From 20CM-2-65-7 sp963830455 (GTDB lineage Bacteria > Gemmatimonadota > Gemmatimonadetes > Gemmatimonadales > GWC2-71-9): a stretch of 64,000 nucleotides of DNA. The stretch lies in the NCBI GenBank assembly GCA_963830455.1, contig CAWHMT010000002.1, positions 1,092,740 to 1,156,739 on the forward strand, read 5' to 3'. A program made the translations under genes and the position numbers. The number at the start of each line of letters is the position of its first letter. Position 1 is the first letter of the stretch. The notes under the pieces were generated by a model that made no database searches, was not told the origin of the DNA, and saw only the letters and a list, made by a program, of their open reading frames with translations. This document shows, one piece after another, positions 52,755-63,965 of this stretch.

Positions 52755-53957
52755 TCAAGCAGCGTAGTCGCTTTCAGGTGTGTCGTCATCGGCACGACGA
52801 TCATCGCGAGTAGCACGAGACGCAACCGCGATTTTTGCCGCCCTGCGCCGCCCTCCGCCGCCTTGTTCGCCGCCGCTGTTATCGCGCCGCCCTCCGCCGC
52901 CTTGTTCGCCGCCGCTGTTATCGCGCCGCCCTCCGCCGCCGCTTCTTTCGCCGCCGCTTTTCTCGCCGACCGACGTTCTTCCCGCCCAGAATCCGACGCC
53001 GATCGTCCAGCCCGCCACCCAGCAGGCGTTGATGATCGCCAGGAGCCAGCCGGGCCAGTGCTCCGGATAGAAGATCAGTTTCCAGCCGTCGCCGATCGTG
53101 TAGCCGAGGTCGCAGCGCCAGTCGCCGTTCAGAGAAAGGCACAGACGGCCGCGCTCGTGGCCGGTGGTGGCGGTGAAGGTATCGGCGGGCGCGACGTGGG
53201 CGAACGCGTGTTCCCAGCGCAGGTCCGGCTGCTCGAGCGTGAGCATCACCGCCGGCATGTCGTAGCGCATCGTGAGATCGCGGCCCGTGACGGACAGGAT
53301 GGTCGCTCGGCTACCGTGCGCATCGAAAACGGCGGCGAGTGGGGACGGGCGGCTGGGCGGAGATGGTGGAAAGGTCGCCTTCACGTATAGCATGCCGTTC
53401 TGCAGGATCGCTTCGCGGACCTCTCCTCGGTATAGCTCCCAAAATTCGAAGTCCGGTCTCGATTCGACGCGATAGGGGGACGGTCCGAATTCCGGCCGGA
53501 GCGCTGCGGCGGTGCCGAACCACACGAGGACCGCCAGGCTTGCGGCGCCGAGTGCGTGCCAGCCGCTGCGCGCGGGTGCGACGGTGAGCCAGCGGGGCGC
53601 GAGCCGGATCAGGCCGGCGCCGATGGCGGTGCTGATCGTGTTGCTCACGATGTCGCCCACACTGGGGTCTCGGCCCGGGATCCACTGCTGGGCGAACTCG
53701 ACGGAGAACGAGAGCAGCGCGCCGAGCGCGACCGACCGGCGCACGGGGACGCCGGAGAGGGTCAGGCCGATACCAAACGGAATGAAGAGGATGAGGTTCT
53801 GGAGCAGCTCGGCGACGGCCGCTCCACCGCTGGCCAGGTTGAAGGTCCAGTCACCCGACGCGCTATTGCCGCCCGGGTGGAGCGTGGCCAGCAGGATGCC
53901 GGCCGTGGACGTTGCCACGACGAGCCAGCACGCGAGCTTGGTGATTCGGGGATTCAT
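52755..53957 (-). CDS. VanZ-like membrane protein with repetitive basic tail
   Basis: 400 residues. VanZ-like N-terminal domain with several helices (LLQNLILFIPFGIGLTLSG and LLSFSVEFAQQWIPGRDPSV, a typical VanZ core). A beta-rich middle region (about 160-300), another hydrophobic segment (WLLAIINACWVAGWTIGVGF) and a low-complexity tail (GGGRRDNSGGEQ repeated) encoded by a 39-bp direct repeat follow. VanZ-family function is poorly known outside teicoplanin resistance. Frame intact. The tail may be a repeat expansion artefact. Confidence 0.75.
   Translation of the reverse strand: MNPRITKLACWLVVATSTAGILLATLHPGGNSASGDWTFNLASGGAAVAELLQNLILFIPFGIGLTLSGVPVRRSVALGALLSFSVEFAQQWIPGRDPSVGDIVSNTISTAIGAGLIRLAPRWLTVAPARSGWHALGAASLAVLVWFGTAAALRPEFGPSPYRVESRPDFEFWELYRGEVREAILQNGMLYVKATFPPSPPSRPSPLAAVFDAHGSRATILSVTGRDLTMRYDMPAVMLTLEQPDLRWEHAFAHVAPADTFTATTGHERGRLCLSLNGDWRCDLGYTIGDGWKLIFYPEHWPGWLLAIINACWVAGWTIGVGFWAGRTSVGEKSGGERSGGGGRRDNSGGEQGGGGRRDNSGGEQGGGGRRRAAKIAVASRATRDDRRADDDTPESDYAA
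52851..52941. repeat. 39-bp tandem repeat within the VanZ-like gene
   Basis: Two identical 39-base units (52851-52889 and 52890-52928) and the start of a third. Being a multiple of three, they keep the frame and encode a repeated Gly/Arg/Asp/Asn/Ser-rich motif on the minus strand. Confidence 0.75.
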
Positions 53958-54060
53958 CGAGCCACAAGTTAACCGTGCCCTGAAAGCCTGCCCTGAGCGC
54001 AGCGAAGGGGCCGGCTCGGCAACTACGTGCGCGCTGAAGCGCGTCGAATCCTGAAACGAT

Positions 54061-54342
54061 TTACTTGCGAATCAACAGAGAGCCAACGGCGATCGCGGTT
54101 CCAACAATCCCCAACGCCGTCGGGACCCAGAACGCGAACATCCACCTGATCAGCTTGGTCTCGAGCTGTGCAAGCCGCTGCTCGAGTTTCGCGTCGAACC
54201 GGACGTAGTTCAGCTCGTTGATTTCGCGGAGGTCATCGCGATAGGTCGCGTCCACGCTATTGAACCAATCCACGAGCTCGTTGGTGACGTCCTCCCCGAA
54301 CGTCTCGTAGAACCTGCGTGAGAGTCTGGCGGTGACCGGCAT
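54061..54342 (-). CDS. Small coiled-coil membrane protein
   Basis: 93 residues. A polar N-terminal half with FYETFGEDVTNELVDWFNSV, a heptad-rich helix (FDAKLEQRLAQLETKLIRW) and one C-terminal membrane helix (VPTALGIVGTAIAVGSLLI). This layout recalls small DUF1640/MCUR1-like or phage-shock-type membrane proteins, but no family is certain. Stands alone between the VanZ-like gene and the second sugar region. Confidence 0.65.
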   Translation of the reverse strand: MPVTARLSRRFYETFGEDVTNELVDWFNSVDATYRDDLREINELNYVRFDAKLEQRLAQLETKLIRWMFAFWVPTALGIVGTAIAVGSLLIRK

Positions 54343-54488
54343 CCTCGAAGGTGAGGTATTTACATGCCGGACGCGTTATCGAACGGTCGCGGGTTGGACC
54401 GGAATGCCGCATGATCCATGGTACGCTCGGCGTGGCGGCCGAGTCAATGGTCGGCGAGGCCTAGCGTCCGGTTTCGGGCCGTAACATA

Positions 54489-56126
54489 TTGCCCTTCCTT
54501 GGCCAATTCATAACTCGAGGAGTGGCAAGGCGTACCTTTTTGTCGGGAGCGTCGCGGGCAGTGGAAGCCGAATCTTTCCACATCACAAATCCGCATGTTG
54601 AAAACTCGCCGACCGAGGTGCCGGTAGCGTCTCGAAGCGGGGCTTCGCACGCGCCCGCCCGTGAGTCGCGGAAGACCCCTCCCCGGTTAGGGCTCCAGCG
54701 GCGTGCGCAGTCCAACTTCCGGCGCCATTTCCTGCGCGGGCTGCGGCGCTTCATCATCCTGGTCACCGCCGATCTCGCTTCCTTCTATGTCATGCGCGTA
54801 CTGGTGCGCGCCGTGCGGGACAACGCCCTGCTTGGCCAGACCGCGGCGGGAGACGTGCGGGCGGTGCTGCCGGCCGGCATCCTGAACGGCTGGCAGTACG
54901 CGGCGGCGCTGTTCATGGGTCTCCTGGTGCTGGGCAACTACGGTCCCGGCGATATGCGACGCGACGCCAAGCGGCTGTTCTGGGCGTGCGCTCTTGCTAC
55001 GGCGCTACCGCTGTGGATGACTGTCTGGACGCGCGGCATTCAACCCGTCGCTGTGCAGTATGCGCTCACGACCATCCTCGTCTGGATTGGTCTGTTGACG
55101 GAGCGTCGCCTGCTGGATGCCATCATCAACCGGGTCCGTCCAGGGCAGCGAGAGGCGCTGCGCACGCTGTTCGTCGGTCCCGCTGAGGCGTGTCGTGAGA
55201 CCGAGGCGAGCCCGGCGTTCGCCGTCGAGTCCGAATGCCGGCCGATTGGCTTCGTCGACACCCACATCCCGCCGGCGCCCGCGGCATTGGGTCACATCGT
55301 CGACTTCGCGTCGGTGCTTCAGGAGACGAATGTCGAGGCTGTTGTGATCTGCGGCTACCTGACCGACGCCCGTTTTCACGACGTCGTCGATGCGGCGCTG
55401 ACCGCCGGCTGCAAGGTGCTCGCCGTGCCGCGCAGCATCGCGATCGCCGGCGTCGAGCCGCAGCTCGTGTGGCGCCGGGACCAGCCGCTGGTCGAGCTGA
55501 CGACGCCGACACTGCGCGGTGGTCAGCTGATCATCAAGCGGTGGTGGACCTGCTGGGCGCGACGGTCGGTCTCGTTCTCGCGACACCGCTTCTGCTCATC
55601 GTCGCCGCGCTCGTGAAGTTCGACTCGCCGGGGCCGGTGTTCTTCCGCCAGAATCGTGTTGGCCGCGGCGGGCGACTCTTCCGGATCTTCAAGTTCCGGA
55701 CGATGGCGGTTGGCGCCGAGGATCGGCAGGAGGAGCTGATCCAGAACAGCATTTATCCGGATCGCCGGCTCTTCAAGATTGTCGGCGATCCGCGGATCAC
55801 GCGCCTGGGCAGCTGGCTGCGGCGTACGAGTCTCGACGAGCTGCCGCAGCTGTTCAACGTCCTGAAGGGTGAGATGTCGCTCGTCGGGCCTCGGCCCCCG
55901 GTGCCGTCCGAAGTGGATCTGTACGAAGCGCATCACTACGCGCGCTTCGACGTGAAACCGGGGATCACCGGCCCGTGGCAGGTCGCCGGCAGAAACCAGA
56001 TCACGGACTTCGAGCAGATCGTGTCTGCTCGAAACGCGGTACATCCGTGAGTGGTCCCTGCTCACCGACATCGTCATGCTGCTTCGCACCATCGTTGTCG
56101 TCCTGTGGATGCGCGGCGCACATTGA
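54489..56126 (+). CDS. Initiating sugar-phosphate transferase, WcaJ-like (frameshifted)
   Basis: The N-terminal half has membrane helices (FIILVTADLASFYVMRVL and others) and a Rossmann-like segment. Near 55541 a missing G shifts the frame within LIIKR/VVDLLGA. The catalytic domain continues in the next frame: FFRQNRVGRGGRLFRIFKFR, DELPQLFNVLKGEMSLVGPR and VKPGITGPWQVAGRNQ. A second shift near 56025 precedes the family-typical end YIREWSLLTDIVMLL, with stop TGA 56126. Restoring two bases gives about 540 residues, larger than the short transferase at 33989. It would initiate a second repeat unit. Confidence 0.82.
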
Positions 56127-57145
56127 GGATCCTGGTGGCGGCGACCCTGGCCGCCGCTGTTTGCACGCGAGCAGGATCGGGCGGGAGCGGGGCGGCACCT
56201 TCACGCTGGGTCCTCGTCTATTCGGGCGGACCGAAACGGCCCGCCTATTCTATCGACGATCTCCGTCGCCTCATATCAGTTGTCGATAGCACCGGCCGCT
56301 CGGTCGGGCCGCTGTGCGACGGCGTGATTCTCACCGAGTACCTGGCCGTCTCGGGCCGGTACTACATGCCGTGGACCAACGGGCGGCCATCGCAGGGCTC
56401 GGATTGGGATCAATACCTCGATTCGCTCAGCGCTCCGGACGGCATTCTCACCCGGCTCGACTCCGCCGCCGCCCGCGCGGGCGTGAACCCTGTGTCGTTC
56501 ACCGTGATGGTTCCGTACCCCGATTCGACGCAACGGGCCTTCAGTTATCAGGGTTCAACGTGGGATCTCAGTGTCCACTCGAACCGGGCCGAGATTGTGG
56601 ATCGCCATATCCATCAGCTCGCTCACCGTGTGAAGTCGCTGCCACTGCGGCACGTATCGTTTGCCGGATTCTACTGGTTAAACGAATCGATGTCCGTATC
56701 GGACCAGAACGTCATCAATCGCATCGCAGACTTCGCCTCTCCATTGGACTACCGAGTGCAGTGGATTCCTTCGTGGGGTGCGGCGCGCGCAGCGCAGTGG
56801 GCGTTCTTTGGTTTCGATGCCGATGGTGTGTGGCAGCAGCCCAACTACTTCTTCCATCCCGAAGTCGCGCCCTCACGCCTCGACTCTGCCTTTGCGTTCG
56901 CGCGCACGGCCGGCATGGGCATCGAGCTCGAGTTCGACCGCCGGATGTTCAGCGACGCGAGGTTCAGCGATCGGCTCATTCCCTATCTCGCGGCATTTGA
57001 GAAGAATGACGACATCCGAAACAAGCCGATCGCGATCTATGAGGGCGCCGGGGCGTTGATTCAGCTGTCCCGGAGTCCTGATTCGCGCCATCGCGCCTTG
57101 TACCGCCGGTTGGTGGCGGTGCTACGTCCCGAAGTGCGGCTATGA
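56123..57145 (+). CDS. Secreted DUF4855-like protein
   Basis: About 340 residues from TTG 56123, which overlaps the transferase stop. A hydrophobic signal (LRILVAATLAAAVC) is followed by WVLVYSGGPKRPAYSIDDLR, DGVILTEYLAVSGRYYMPW, SFTVMVPYPDSTQ and HVSFAGFYWLNESMS. The layout looks like a TIM-barrel glycosidase-type fold and recalls DUF4855; the assignment is from memory of the family pattern. A conserved WLNE (in FYWLNES) could supply a catalytic acid. Frame intact although both neighbours are broken. Possible glycoside hydrolase acting on the local polysaccharide. Confidence 0.65.
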   Translation: MRILVAATLAAAVCTRAGSGGSGAAPSRWVLVYSGGPKRPAYSIDDLRRLISVVDSTGRSVGPLCDGVILTEYLAVSGRYYMPWTNGRPSQGSDWDQYLDSLSAPDGILTRLDSAAARAGVNPVSFTVMVPYPDSTQRAFSYQGSTWDLSVHSNRAEIVDRHIHQLAHRVKSLPLRHVSFAGFYWLNESMSVSDQNVINRIADFASPLDYRVQWIPSWGAARAAQWAFFGFDADGVWQQPNYFFHPEVAPSRLDSAFAFARTAGMGIELEFDRRMFSDARFSDRLIPYLAAFEKNDDIRNKPIAIYEGAGALIQLSRSPDSRHRALYRRLVAVLRPEVRL

Positions 57146-58203
57146 TCGCGCTGTTCTTCGGAACCCGCCCCCAGGTGATCAAGGCCAGCGTGCTCAGGAA
57201 GGCTCTTCAGAGAGTAGGGCAGGTTGCTGCCATCGATACCGGGCAGCGCTACGACTATTCCCTCCACCAGGTCCATTACGATCAGCTGGGCGTGACAGCG
57301 CCGGATGCCTACCTGGAGGTGGGTTCGGCTTCGCACGGCCGACAGACGGCGTCGATCCTTGTGGCCGCCGAGGAGTGGATCGACGCCCATTCGGCCGGAG
57401 TTGGCGGTGGTGATCGGCGACACGAACTCCACCTCGCGTGCGCATTGGCCGCCGCGAAAGCCAGGATTCCCGTGGCACATGTCGAAGCGGGCCTGCGCGC
57501 GCAGGACTTCCTCATGGCCGAAGAGATCAATCGTCGCTGTGTGGACGCGATCGCTTCCGTGCTCCTTGCACCGTGCGCTCGCGCAGCCTCGATTCTCCAG
57601 CATGAGCAGTCAGGCGGTCGGAATCCACGTCGTCGGGGATGTGGCGCTCGATGTCATGAACGAAGCGCTGCCGCGCGTGATGCCCGTGTCGCAGGTCGTG
57701 GGTTATGACCCGGCCTGGGCTCTGACTTCATCTATGTCACGCTGCACCGCGCCGAGCTGGTCGACGATCCACAGAAACTCGAGCAGGTGTTTGCCGCATT
57801 GCACCGGCTCCCCCTTCCGGTGCTGTTCGCCGCGCATCCGCGCACGGCGGCCGCCCTCGAGCGTGGGAATGTGCGCATCAACGGGCGGGTGACGATCCGC
57901 CCACCGCTCGGTTACCTCGAGAGTCTCGCCGTGCTGCGGAGCGCCGCCGCCGTGGTCACCGATTCGGGTGGTATTCAGCGCGAGGCCTATTGGCTCGGCG
58001 TGCCCTGCGTGACGGTGCGATCGGAATCGGAGTGGGTTGAAACGGTCGGGCTCGGCGCGAATCGGCTCGTCGCGCCCGAGCGCGTCGGCGCACTCAGCGC
58101 CGTCGTGACTGAAGCGATGGAGTTACCGCGGACGTGGGATCGCGGAGCCTATGGAGATGGCACCGCCGCCGAACGCGTTGCGGAGATCCTCGCCGCCTCA
58201 TGA
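57142..58203 (+). CDS. wecB: UDP-N-acetylglucosamine 2-epimerase (frameshifted)
   Basis: Starts MIALFFGTRPQVIKAS with the RPQ motif, overlapping the previous stop. Conserved blocks lie in different frames: IGDTNST (near 57415), VAHVEAGLRAQDFLMAEEIN (57475-57535), VHVVGDVALDVMNE-like (near 57640), VTLHRAELVDD (near 57745) and DSGGIQREAYWLGVPCVT (57960-58015). At least four shifts are needed. Together they give a full-length enzyme of about 350 residues that interconverts UDP-GlcNAc and UDP-ManNAc. Homology is clear; the broken frame is likely sequence error. Confidence 0.8.
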
Positions 58204-59396
58204 TCACGCCCCGAAAGCAGCTGCGCGTACGCCGAGAGCAGGGCATTGGCCTGCGTCTCCCAGGCGAGCGGCGCGATCAATCGCTGCGCGCGCGCGACGC
58301 GATCCGCGCGCTCACGTGCATCGCTCCCGACGAAGGCGTGGATGGCGCCGGCGAGGCTGCCGGCGTCGCCGGTCGCCCAGAACCACAGCGTGTCGTCGCC
58401 AAAGTACCGCCGGTAGCTCGGCAGGTCGGCGGCAAGGACGGGCATGCCGAGCTGCACGTACTCGAGCAGCTTGGTCGAGAGCGAATACTTGGGTCATCCC
58501 GTCCAGACGCGTGGGGACGACGCCGGCGTGATAGCGCGGCAAGCGGCTCGCCAGCATCGCGTGCGTGATGGGTTTTTCGACGACGACGGTCCCCGGCTTC
58601 GCCTCGGTGCTGGCCATGCGCTCCAGATGCTCGCGTTCGGGCCCGTCGCCAATGATGGTGAGAGCGCACGTCGCGCCCGTCCCGGTTCGCCAGTGCCACG
58701 CCGCGAATCGCGATGTCCAGCCCGTACATGTGGGTGAGCGTGCCGTGGTAGACGAGCTGGATCGGCTCGTGGAGCGCCGCGACGTCCTGAGTGCGCATTC
58801 GGAAATCGCGCGGGTCGGCGGTGTTGTGCACGACGATCCGGTGTTCGGTTGCGGACGCGGCGCGCGTCTTCAGCAGCTCGTCGATGGGGCGATTCACCGT
58901 GATGGTCAGATCGGCGCGGCGGCGCGCCCAGCGTTCGACGCGTCCGGCGATCGCCGCGATCACTCGCCCGATCGGTCCGGGGAATTTCGCGCGCGCGAAT
59001 TCGGGGAAGATCTCATGCATGTCGAAGACCAGGCGCGCGCCGCGGTGGCGGCCGGCAGCGCCGCCCACAGCAGGAAGTCGGGAGTGTATGGACGTGAACG
59101 ACCTGTACCTGTCGCGAGTGCGCGGTGCGAAGCGATGAGACGTCGGCTGCGCAGCACGAAGTCGCCGTACTCCATGAGGTACAGACAGAAAACCGCCGCG
59201 CGACTTGCGCCCCGCGGCACTCGAATGGCTACGACGCTGTCCACGCGACTCGAGTCGCGCGTTCGCCGTGTGCCCGTACGGCGATCACGGCGCAGCGCCG
59301 GCCCGTGTCGCGCAATGCACTGAGCTCCCGTTTGACACGCGTGTCGGCCGGGTAGTGGCCGAAGACGACATGCAGGATTTCGATCGGGCGCGGCAT
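58149..59396 (-). CDS. Glycosyltransferase family 4 (frameshifted)
   Basis: Start ATG 59396 gives PIEILHVVFGHYPADTRVKR, a typical GT4 N-terminus. The frame shifts near 59230 and again near 59065, where LVFDMHEIFPEFARAKFPG continues through VVHNTADPRDF and LVYHGTLTHMYGLD. More shifts occur near 58700 and 58480 before GMPVLAADLPSYRRYF and the end at 58149. The 3' end overlaps the convergent wecB gene. Sugar addition to the second polysaccharide is the likely role. Confidence 0.75.
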
Positions 59397-59434
59397 GCGG
59401 AACAATTAAAGCTGGCGGAGGGTCGCGCGTAAGC

Positions 59435-61321
59435 ATGTGCGGCATCGCCGGGGTGATCGCCAAAGAAAAAGGCCGCGACGTCGGCCCGCTGCTCGAGCGT
59501 CTGACCACGGCGCTCGCGCATCGCGGACCGGATGGCTCGGGCTTTCAGTACGCCCGCGGCCGCTCCGTCGGGCTTGGCCACCGGCGTCTGAGCATTGTGG
59601 ATGTCGAGGGTGGCGCGCAGCCGATGGCTAATGAGGACGGCACGGTCTGGGTAGTGTTGAATGGCGAACTCTACAATCACCTCGAGCTAAGGCGCGAGCT
59701 GGAAGCGGGGCCACCGGTTCAAGACGCGAATGCCGACACCGAGGTCCTGGTGCACGGGTGGGAGGAGTGGGGCAGCGAATTACTCGAGCGGCTGAACGGC
59801 ATCTACGCGTTTGGACTGCTCGACCTGCGCGGTCAGAGTCCCAACCTGTGGCTGGCCCGCGATCCCGTCGGCGTCAAACCGTTGTATCTCGGCGTCACGC
59901 GCGGGGAGTGGTGGTTCACCAGCGAGCTGGCGGCCGCGCGCGCGTGCGATTTGCTCGACAGCGAGCTGCGCAGCGAGGCGTTCGACGAGTATCTGGTGTA
60001 CCGCTTCGTCCCATCGCCCGGGCACGTTCTTTCGCAACGCGTGGAAACTGCCGCCCGGGCATTTCTGCCGCTTGTCTCTCGACGAACTGCCGGAACATCC
60101 GACTTTCCGGCGTTCGAAACGGTTTCCTGCGGCTCTCCCGAACCCATGCCGGGTGGAAGGAAGCGTTGCGTAGGCCTCGCCGCCGCAGTTCGCCGCCAGC
60201 TCATGTCCGACGTTCCGGTGGGCTCGCTGCTGTCGGGTGGCGTGGACTCGACCGTCATCACGCAGCTCATGCGGGAATCACTCGACGCGCCCCCGTCTGC
60301 GTTCGCGATCGGGTTTTCGGGTGACGACTCACTGGACGAGCTCGCCGCCGGCGCGACGCGCGGCTAGCGTGCTTGGAGTCCCGCTCACCGAGGTGGCGAT
60401 CACTGGGAGCGGAGTATCTTGCTGCCTGGCCGCGGCAGGTGGCTGAGCTCGCCGAGCCGATCGCCAATTCGAGCGCGCTCATGCTGGGCTTGTTGTGCCG
60501 GGCGGTAAAGGGCAAACGCAAAGTCGTGTTGACGGGGCAGGGGGCGGACGAGCCCCTCGGAGGATATCCACGTCACGTCGCCGCGCGCCTCTACCCCTTG
60601 GCGCGTGCCTTCGGTCCACTGCTGCACGCTCTGCCGGAGCGCTGGCTGTCGTCGGATCGCGTGGCTCGGCTCCGGCGGATTGCCGATACACCTGAGGAAG
60701 CGCGCCGGTTTGTCGAGACATTGGCGGTGTTCAGCCCTGCCGAGGCGGTCGCGCTCACCGGCCACCGATCGCAGCTCGCGGCGCTGGCCGACCCGGTGCG
60801 GAAATGGTTGCCGACCCGGAATGGTGGCGATGCAGTCAACCGGCTGCTGATCGTGGATGCTCGTCTTTCGCTCGCCGACGATCTGCTCATCGTGGCGGAT
60901 CACACGTCGATGGCTTCGGGCGTCGAGCTGCGCGTGCCGTTTCTCGATCTCGAGTTTCTGGCGCTGATCGAGCACATGCCCGGCCGCTACAAGATCTCGC
61001 GGCTGGGCGAGCGGAAGTGGTTGTATCGGCGAGGCCGTCGACCAACTGTTACCGGCGCCGCTGCGTCCGGCGTTGACCGGCTGGCGAGGGTCGGACCGGT
61101 CGCAAGCTCGGGTTCTCGACGCCACTCGACAGCTGGTTCGGCAAGTGGCGGGATCAGGAAGCGCAGGAGTTCCTGCTCGGTCGTGAGGCGCGTCGCGCCG
61201 CACTATCTCCCGGGGACCGCGGTTGCGGCAGCTGCTTGAGACGACGAAGGCCGATCGCCTGCCGCGCGAGCGTCAGTTCATGAGTTTGTACGTGCTCGAA
61301 ACATGGCTGCGCGCACAGTGA
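59435..61321 (+). CDS. asnB: Asparagine synthetase-type amidotransferase (frameshifted)
   Basis: Begins MCGIAGVIAKEKG, with Cys2 as the glutaminase nucleophile, then LAHRGPDGSG and the ATP-pyrophosphatase loop LLSGGVDSTV near 60230. The frame breaks near 60020, 60150, 60365-60400 and 61040; between them KVVLTGQGADEPLGGYPRH and MASGVELRVPFLDLEFL are intact. The end at 61321 (FMSLYVLETWLRAQ) is family-typical. AsnB-type proteins are common in EPS clusters, where they may amidate uronic acids or make asparagine. About 625 residues if restored. Confidence 0.82.
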
Positions 61322-63965
61322 TGCTGCCCCGCCGCATCCGGCTCGGCGCGGCGTCGATCACGCTCGCGTTCGTCGCCTGCCTCGGCGATCCGGTCGGGCC
61401 GGGGATCCTCACGATCGCCACTGAGGGCGCGGGGGTCGATACCGCTCTGGCTGGGAGCGCCGGGGGAAGCTCTTCCATCCCAAATCCGTCTGCGCATTAC
61501 CGACGATGCGGGCAGGCCACTGCCGGCAGCCGCGGTGACGTGGGAGGCTGTTGGTCGCAACGCCCAGGTCCTGGCGCCCAGCGCCGAAACCAACGCGGCC
61601 GGGCTCGCGACCGCGGGTTGGCTGCTGGGAACGGACGCCGCCGAAGAGCAGCAACTGCGTGTGGCAGTGCGGACCACTCGCCATGAGAGCGAGGTCGTGA
61701 TTCGTGCGCGCGCAATCCCGCGCATCGTTTCCCAGATTCGCGTTCTGATGGACAGCGCGGCAGTGGTGCGGCTGGGCGATACGGTACCGGTCGCGGTCAA
61801 TGCGGTCGATCCCTACGGCAATGTATTCCCGGCGCCAGACGTCACGCTCTCGGTAACCGACTCGGCCATCGGCGCGGTCGCCGGACAGGCGTTTATTGGT
61901 GGCCCAAAGCGCGGCCGGACCAGCCTTCTGGTCACGAGTCACGGGATCGCAGCGCCAGTCGCGGTGCAGCGTGACGCAATACGTCGCGGCAATCGTTCCC
62001 CTCTCCGATACGCTCCGGTTCTCGGCGTTGGGTGCCCAGCGGCTTGTCGGGTACGTGGTGCGAGATGACCGCGGCCGGGTGGTTGAGGATACGGCGGCGA
62101 TGATTACCGTGGCGGACAGCTCGGTTGCACGCTCACCGGTGAGTACGTGCGGGCGGTGGCTCCAGGGCTTACGACGCTCAGTCTTGTCCTCGCGCCGGCC
62201 GCGGCGAGTATCCCCGTGGGCGTGCAGCAGCGCGTCGGGTCGCTCCGCCTCGTGCGAGACACGATCCGGCTCGACGCCCTGAGAGACACCACAACGGTCA
62301 ACCCGATCGTCCATGACAGTCTGGGCTCTCCGATTCCGGATCCGATTCTGGAGTACGACGTGCACGACGCAAACGTCGCGCAGTTTGCGACTACGCGGAC
62401 GCTTCAGGCGCTCAGCCCGGGAGCGACGACGGTGACCGTGCGGGATCCGGCGACCGGTATTTCCACGAGCGCGCCAGTCGTGGTGCGGCAAGTGATCGCG
62501 AAGATCAACCTGACGCCGCCGGTGATCGCGTTCGACGCGTTGGGTGACACGCTCACCGTGGACGCGGTTGGAGAGGACCGGCTCGGGTCGTTGTGCCCGA
62601 TGCCGCGCTGGACTTCTCGGTCGGCGATGCGCAGGTCGCGGCGTTCGAGTCGGGCTCACGGTTGCGATCGGTCTCTCCCGGGCAGACGCTGGTGGTCGTA
62701 AGCGATCCCGAAACAGGCATCGTCGCGACGGCGGACGTGCAGGTGACTCAGCGGGTGGCGGTGTTGACCTTGACGGCCGACAGGATCGCGTTCGACGCTC
62801 TGCTGGATACAGTCGTGTTGTCCGTGGTAGGGCGGGACAGGCTGGGTAGTGCCGTCGATGATGCGCCTGCACGCACGAGTTACTTCTCGACTAATCCTGG
62901 TGTCGCGGCGGTCTCCGCCGATGGGGCTGTTCACTCCGCAGGTAACGGTTCAGCATTGGTTATCGCGCAGTCCTCCGACGGCCCAGCAGACACCGTGCAA
63001 GTGGAAGTGCGCCAGATTGCGCGCTCGCTGACGGCTTCTCTGGATTACGACAAGCCGATCATTACGCTGCCGGTCGGGGCAGCTCTGCCGGTTGTCTGTC
63101 AGGGCTACGACGCAAATGGGTTTTCTGTTGCGGAGCCCTCCGTCTTGACTAGCACGACGGCGAACACAGTGACCGGGACAGTCTGCGGCGACGTACGCGT
63201 CGCTCGTTCAGGGTTCGACACGCTGGTGTTCACGTCGGGTACTGCGGAAGCGCGCGTTTCACTCATTCTTGCCGTCCGGCCGCTCCCGGATAGTCCTGTT
63301 GGCGAGCTGCTTCAGGCGGACTCGATTCTTGCGCCGAGCGGACCTTGGGCGCCATCAGTTGCCGAAGGACCGGGCGGAGAGCTGGCTGTCTATTACGCGG
63401 CGTTTTCAACGATTCCCGATTCGAGCGGTCATACTCGTGGTGATCTGCATCGATTGGTATGGCTAGGGGGAAATCAATTCCGGTATGAAGGAGTTGCGCT
63501 CCGGCATGACGACGACATTTGTAGCCCGCAGGGACAGGGCATTGAGAACATGGCGATCGTTCCTCGTGCCGAAGGTGCCGGGTGGCGCATGCTTTACGCC
63601 GCTGGAAGCAACGCATGCTACGGCTGGCAGGTGTTCTCAGCCGTCTCAGACGACGGTCGGACTTGGACCAAGGAATCAGGCGTTCGTCTGACAACGGAGG
63701 GACGGCAGTCGACGGTCAGCCGCCTTGGCCGTCGGGTGAGGGAATGGTCGTCGATCGGCTGCCCAGGTGAGTGGCGCATGATCATGGGTCGTTCGAGCAC
63801 GTGACGCCACCGGCCGAGAACAAGTGGCAGATCATTGAGTGGCGGTCGTCGGATCAGATCGAGTGGACCTATGTCGGTCCGGTGCTTACGACTCGCGACA
63901 TGCCTGACGGATGGCAGGGATCCGTCTATAGCCCGACGATTAGGGAAATCGCTCCGGGTTTGTAG
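61321..63965 (+). CDS. Ig-like repeat lipoprotein with C-terminal propeller-like region (frameshifted)
   Basis: Start ATG 61321 shares one base with the asnB stop (TGATG). A lipoprotein signal (ITLAFVAC) leads into at least four Ig-like repeats (for example VLMDSAAVVRLGDTVPVAVN and LTADRIAFDALLDTVVLSV). A region from about 63290 follows, with GPWAPSVAEGPGGELAVYYA and GWQVFSAVSDDGRTWTKE, which looks like Asp-box or glycosidase-type propeller sequence. Frame shifts occur near 61465, 62000, 62130, 62590 and 63760. Ends TAG 63965. Possible secreted polysaccharide-active protein. Confidence 0.7.
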
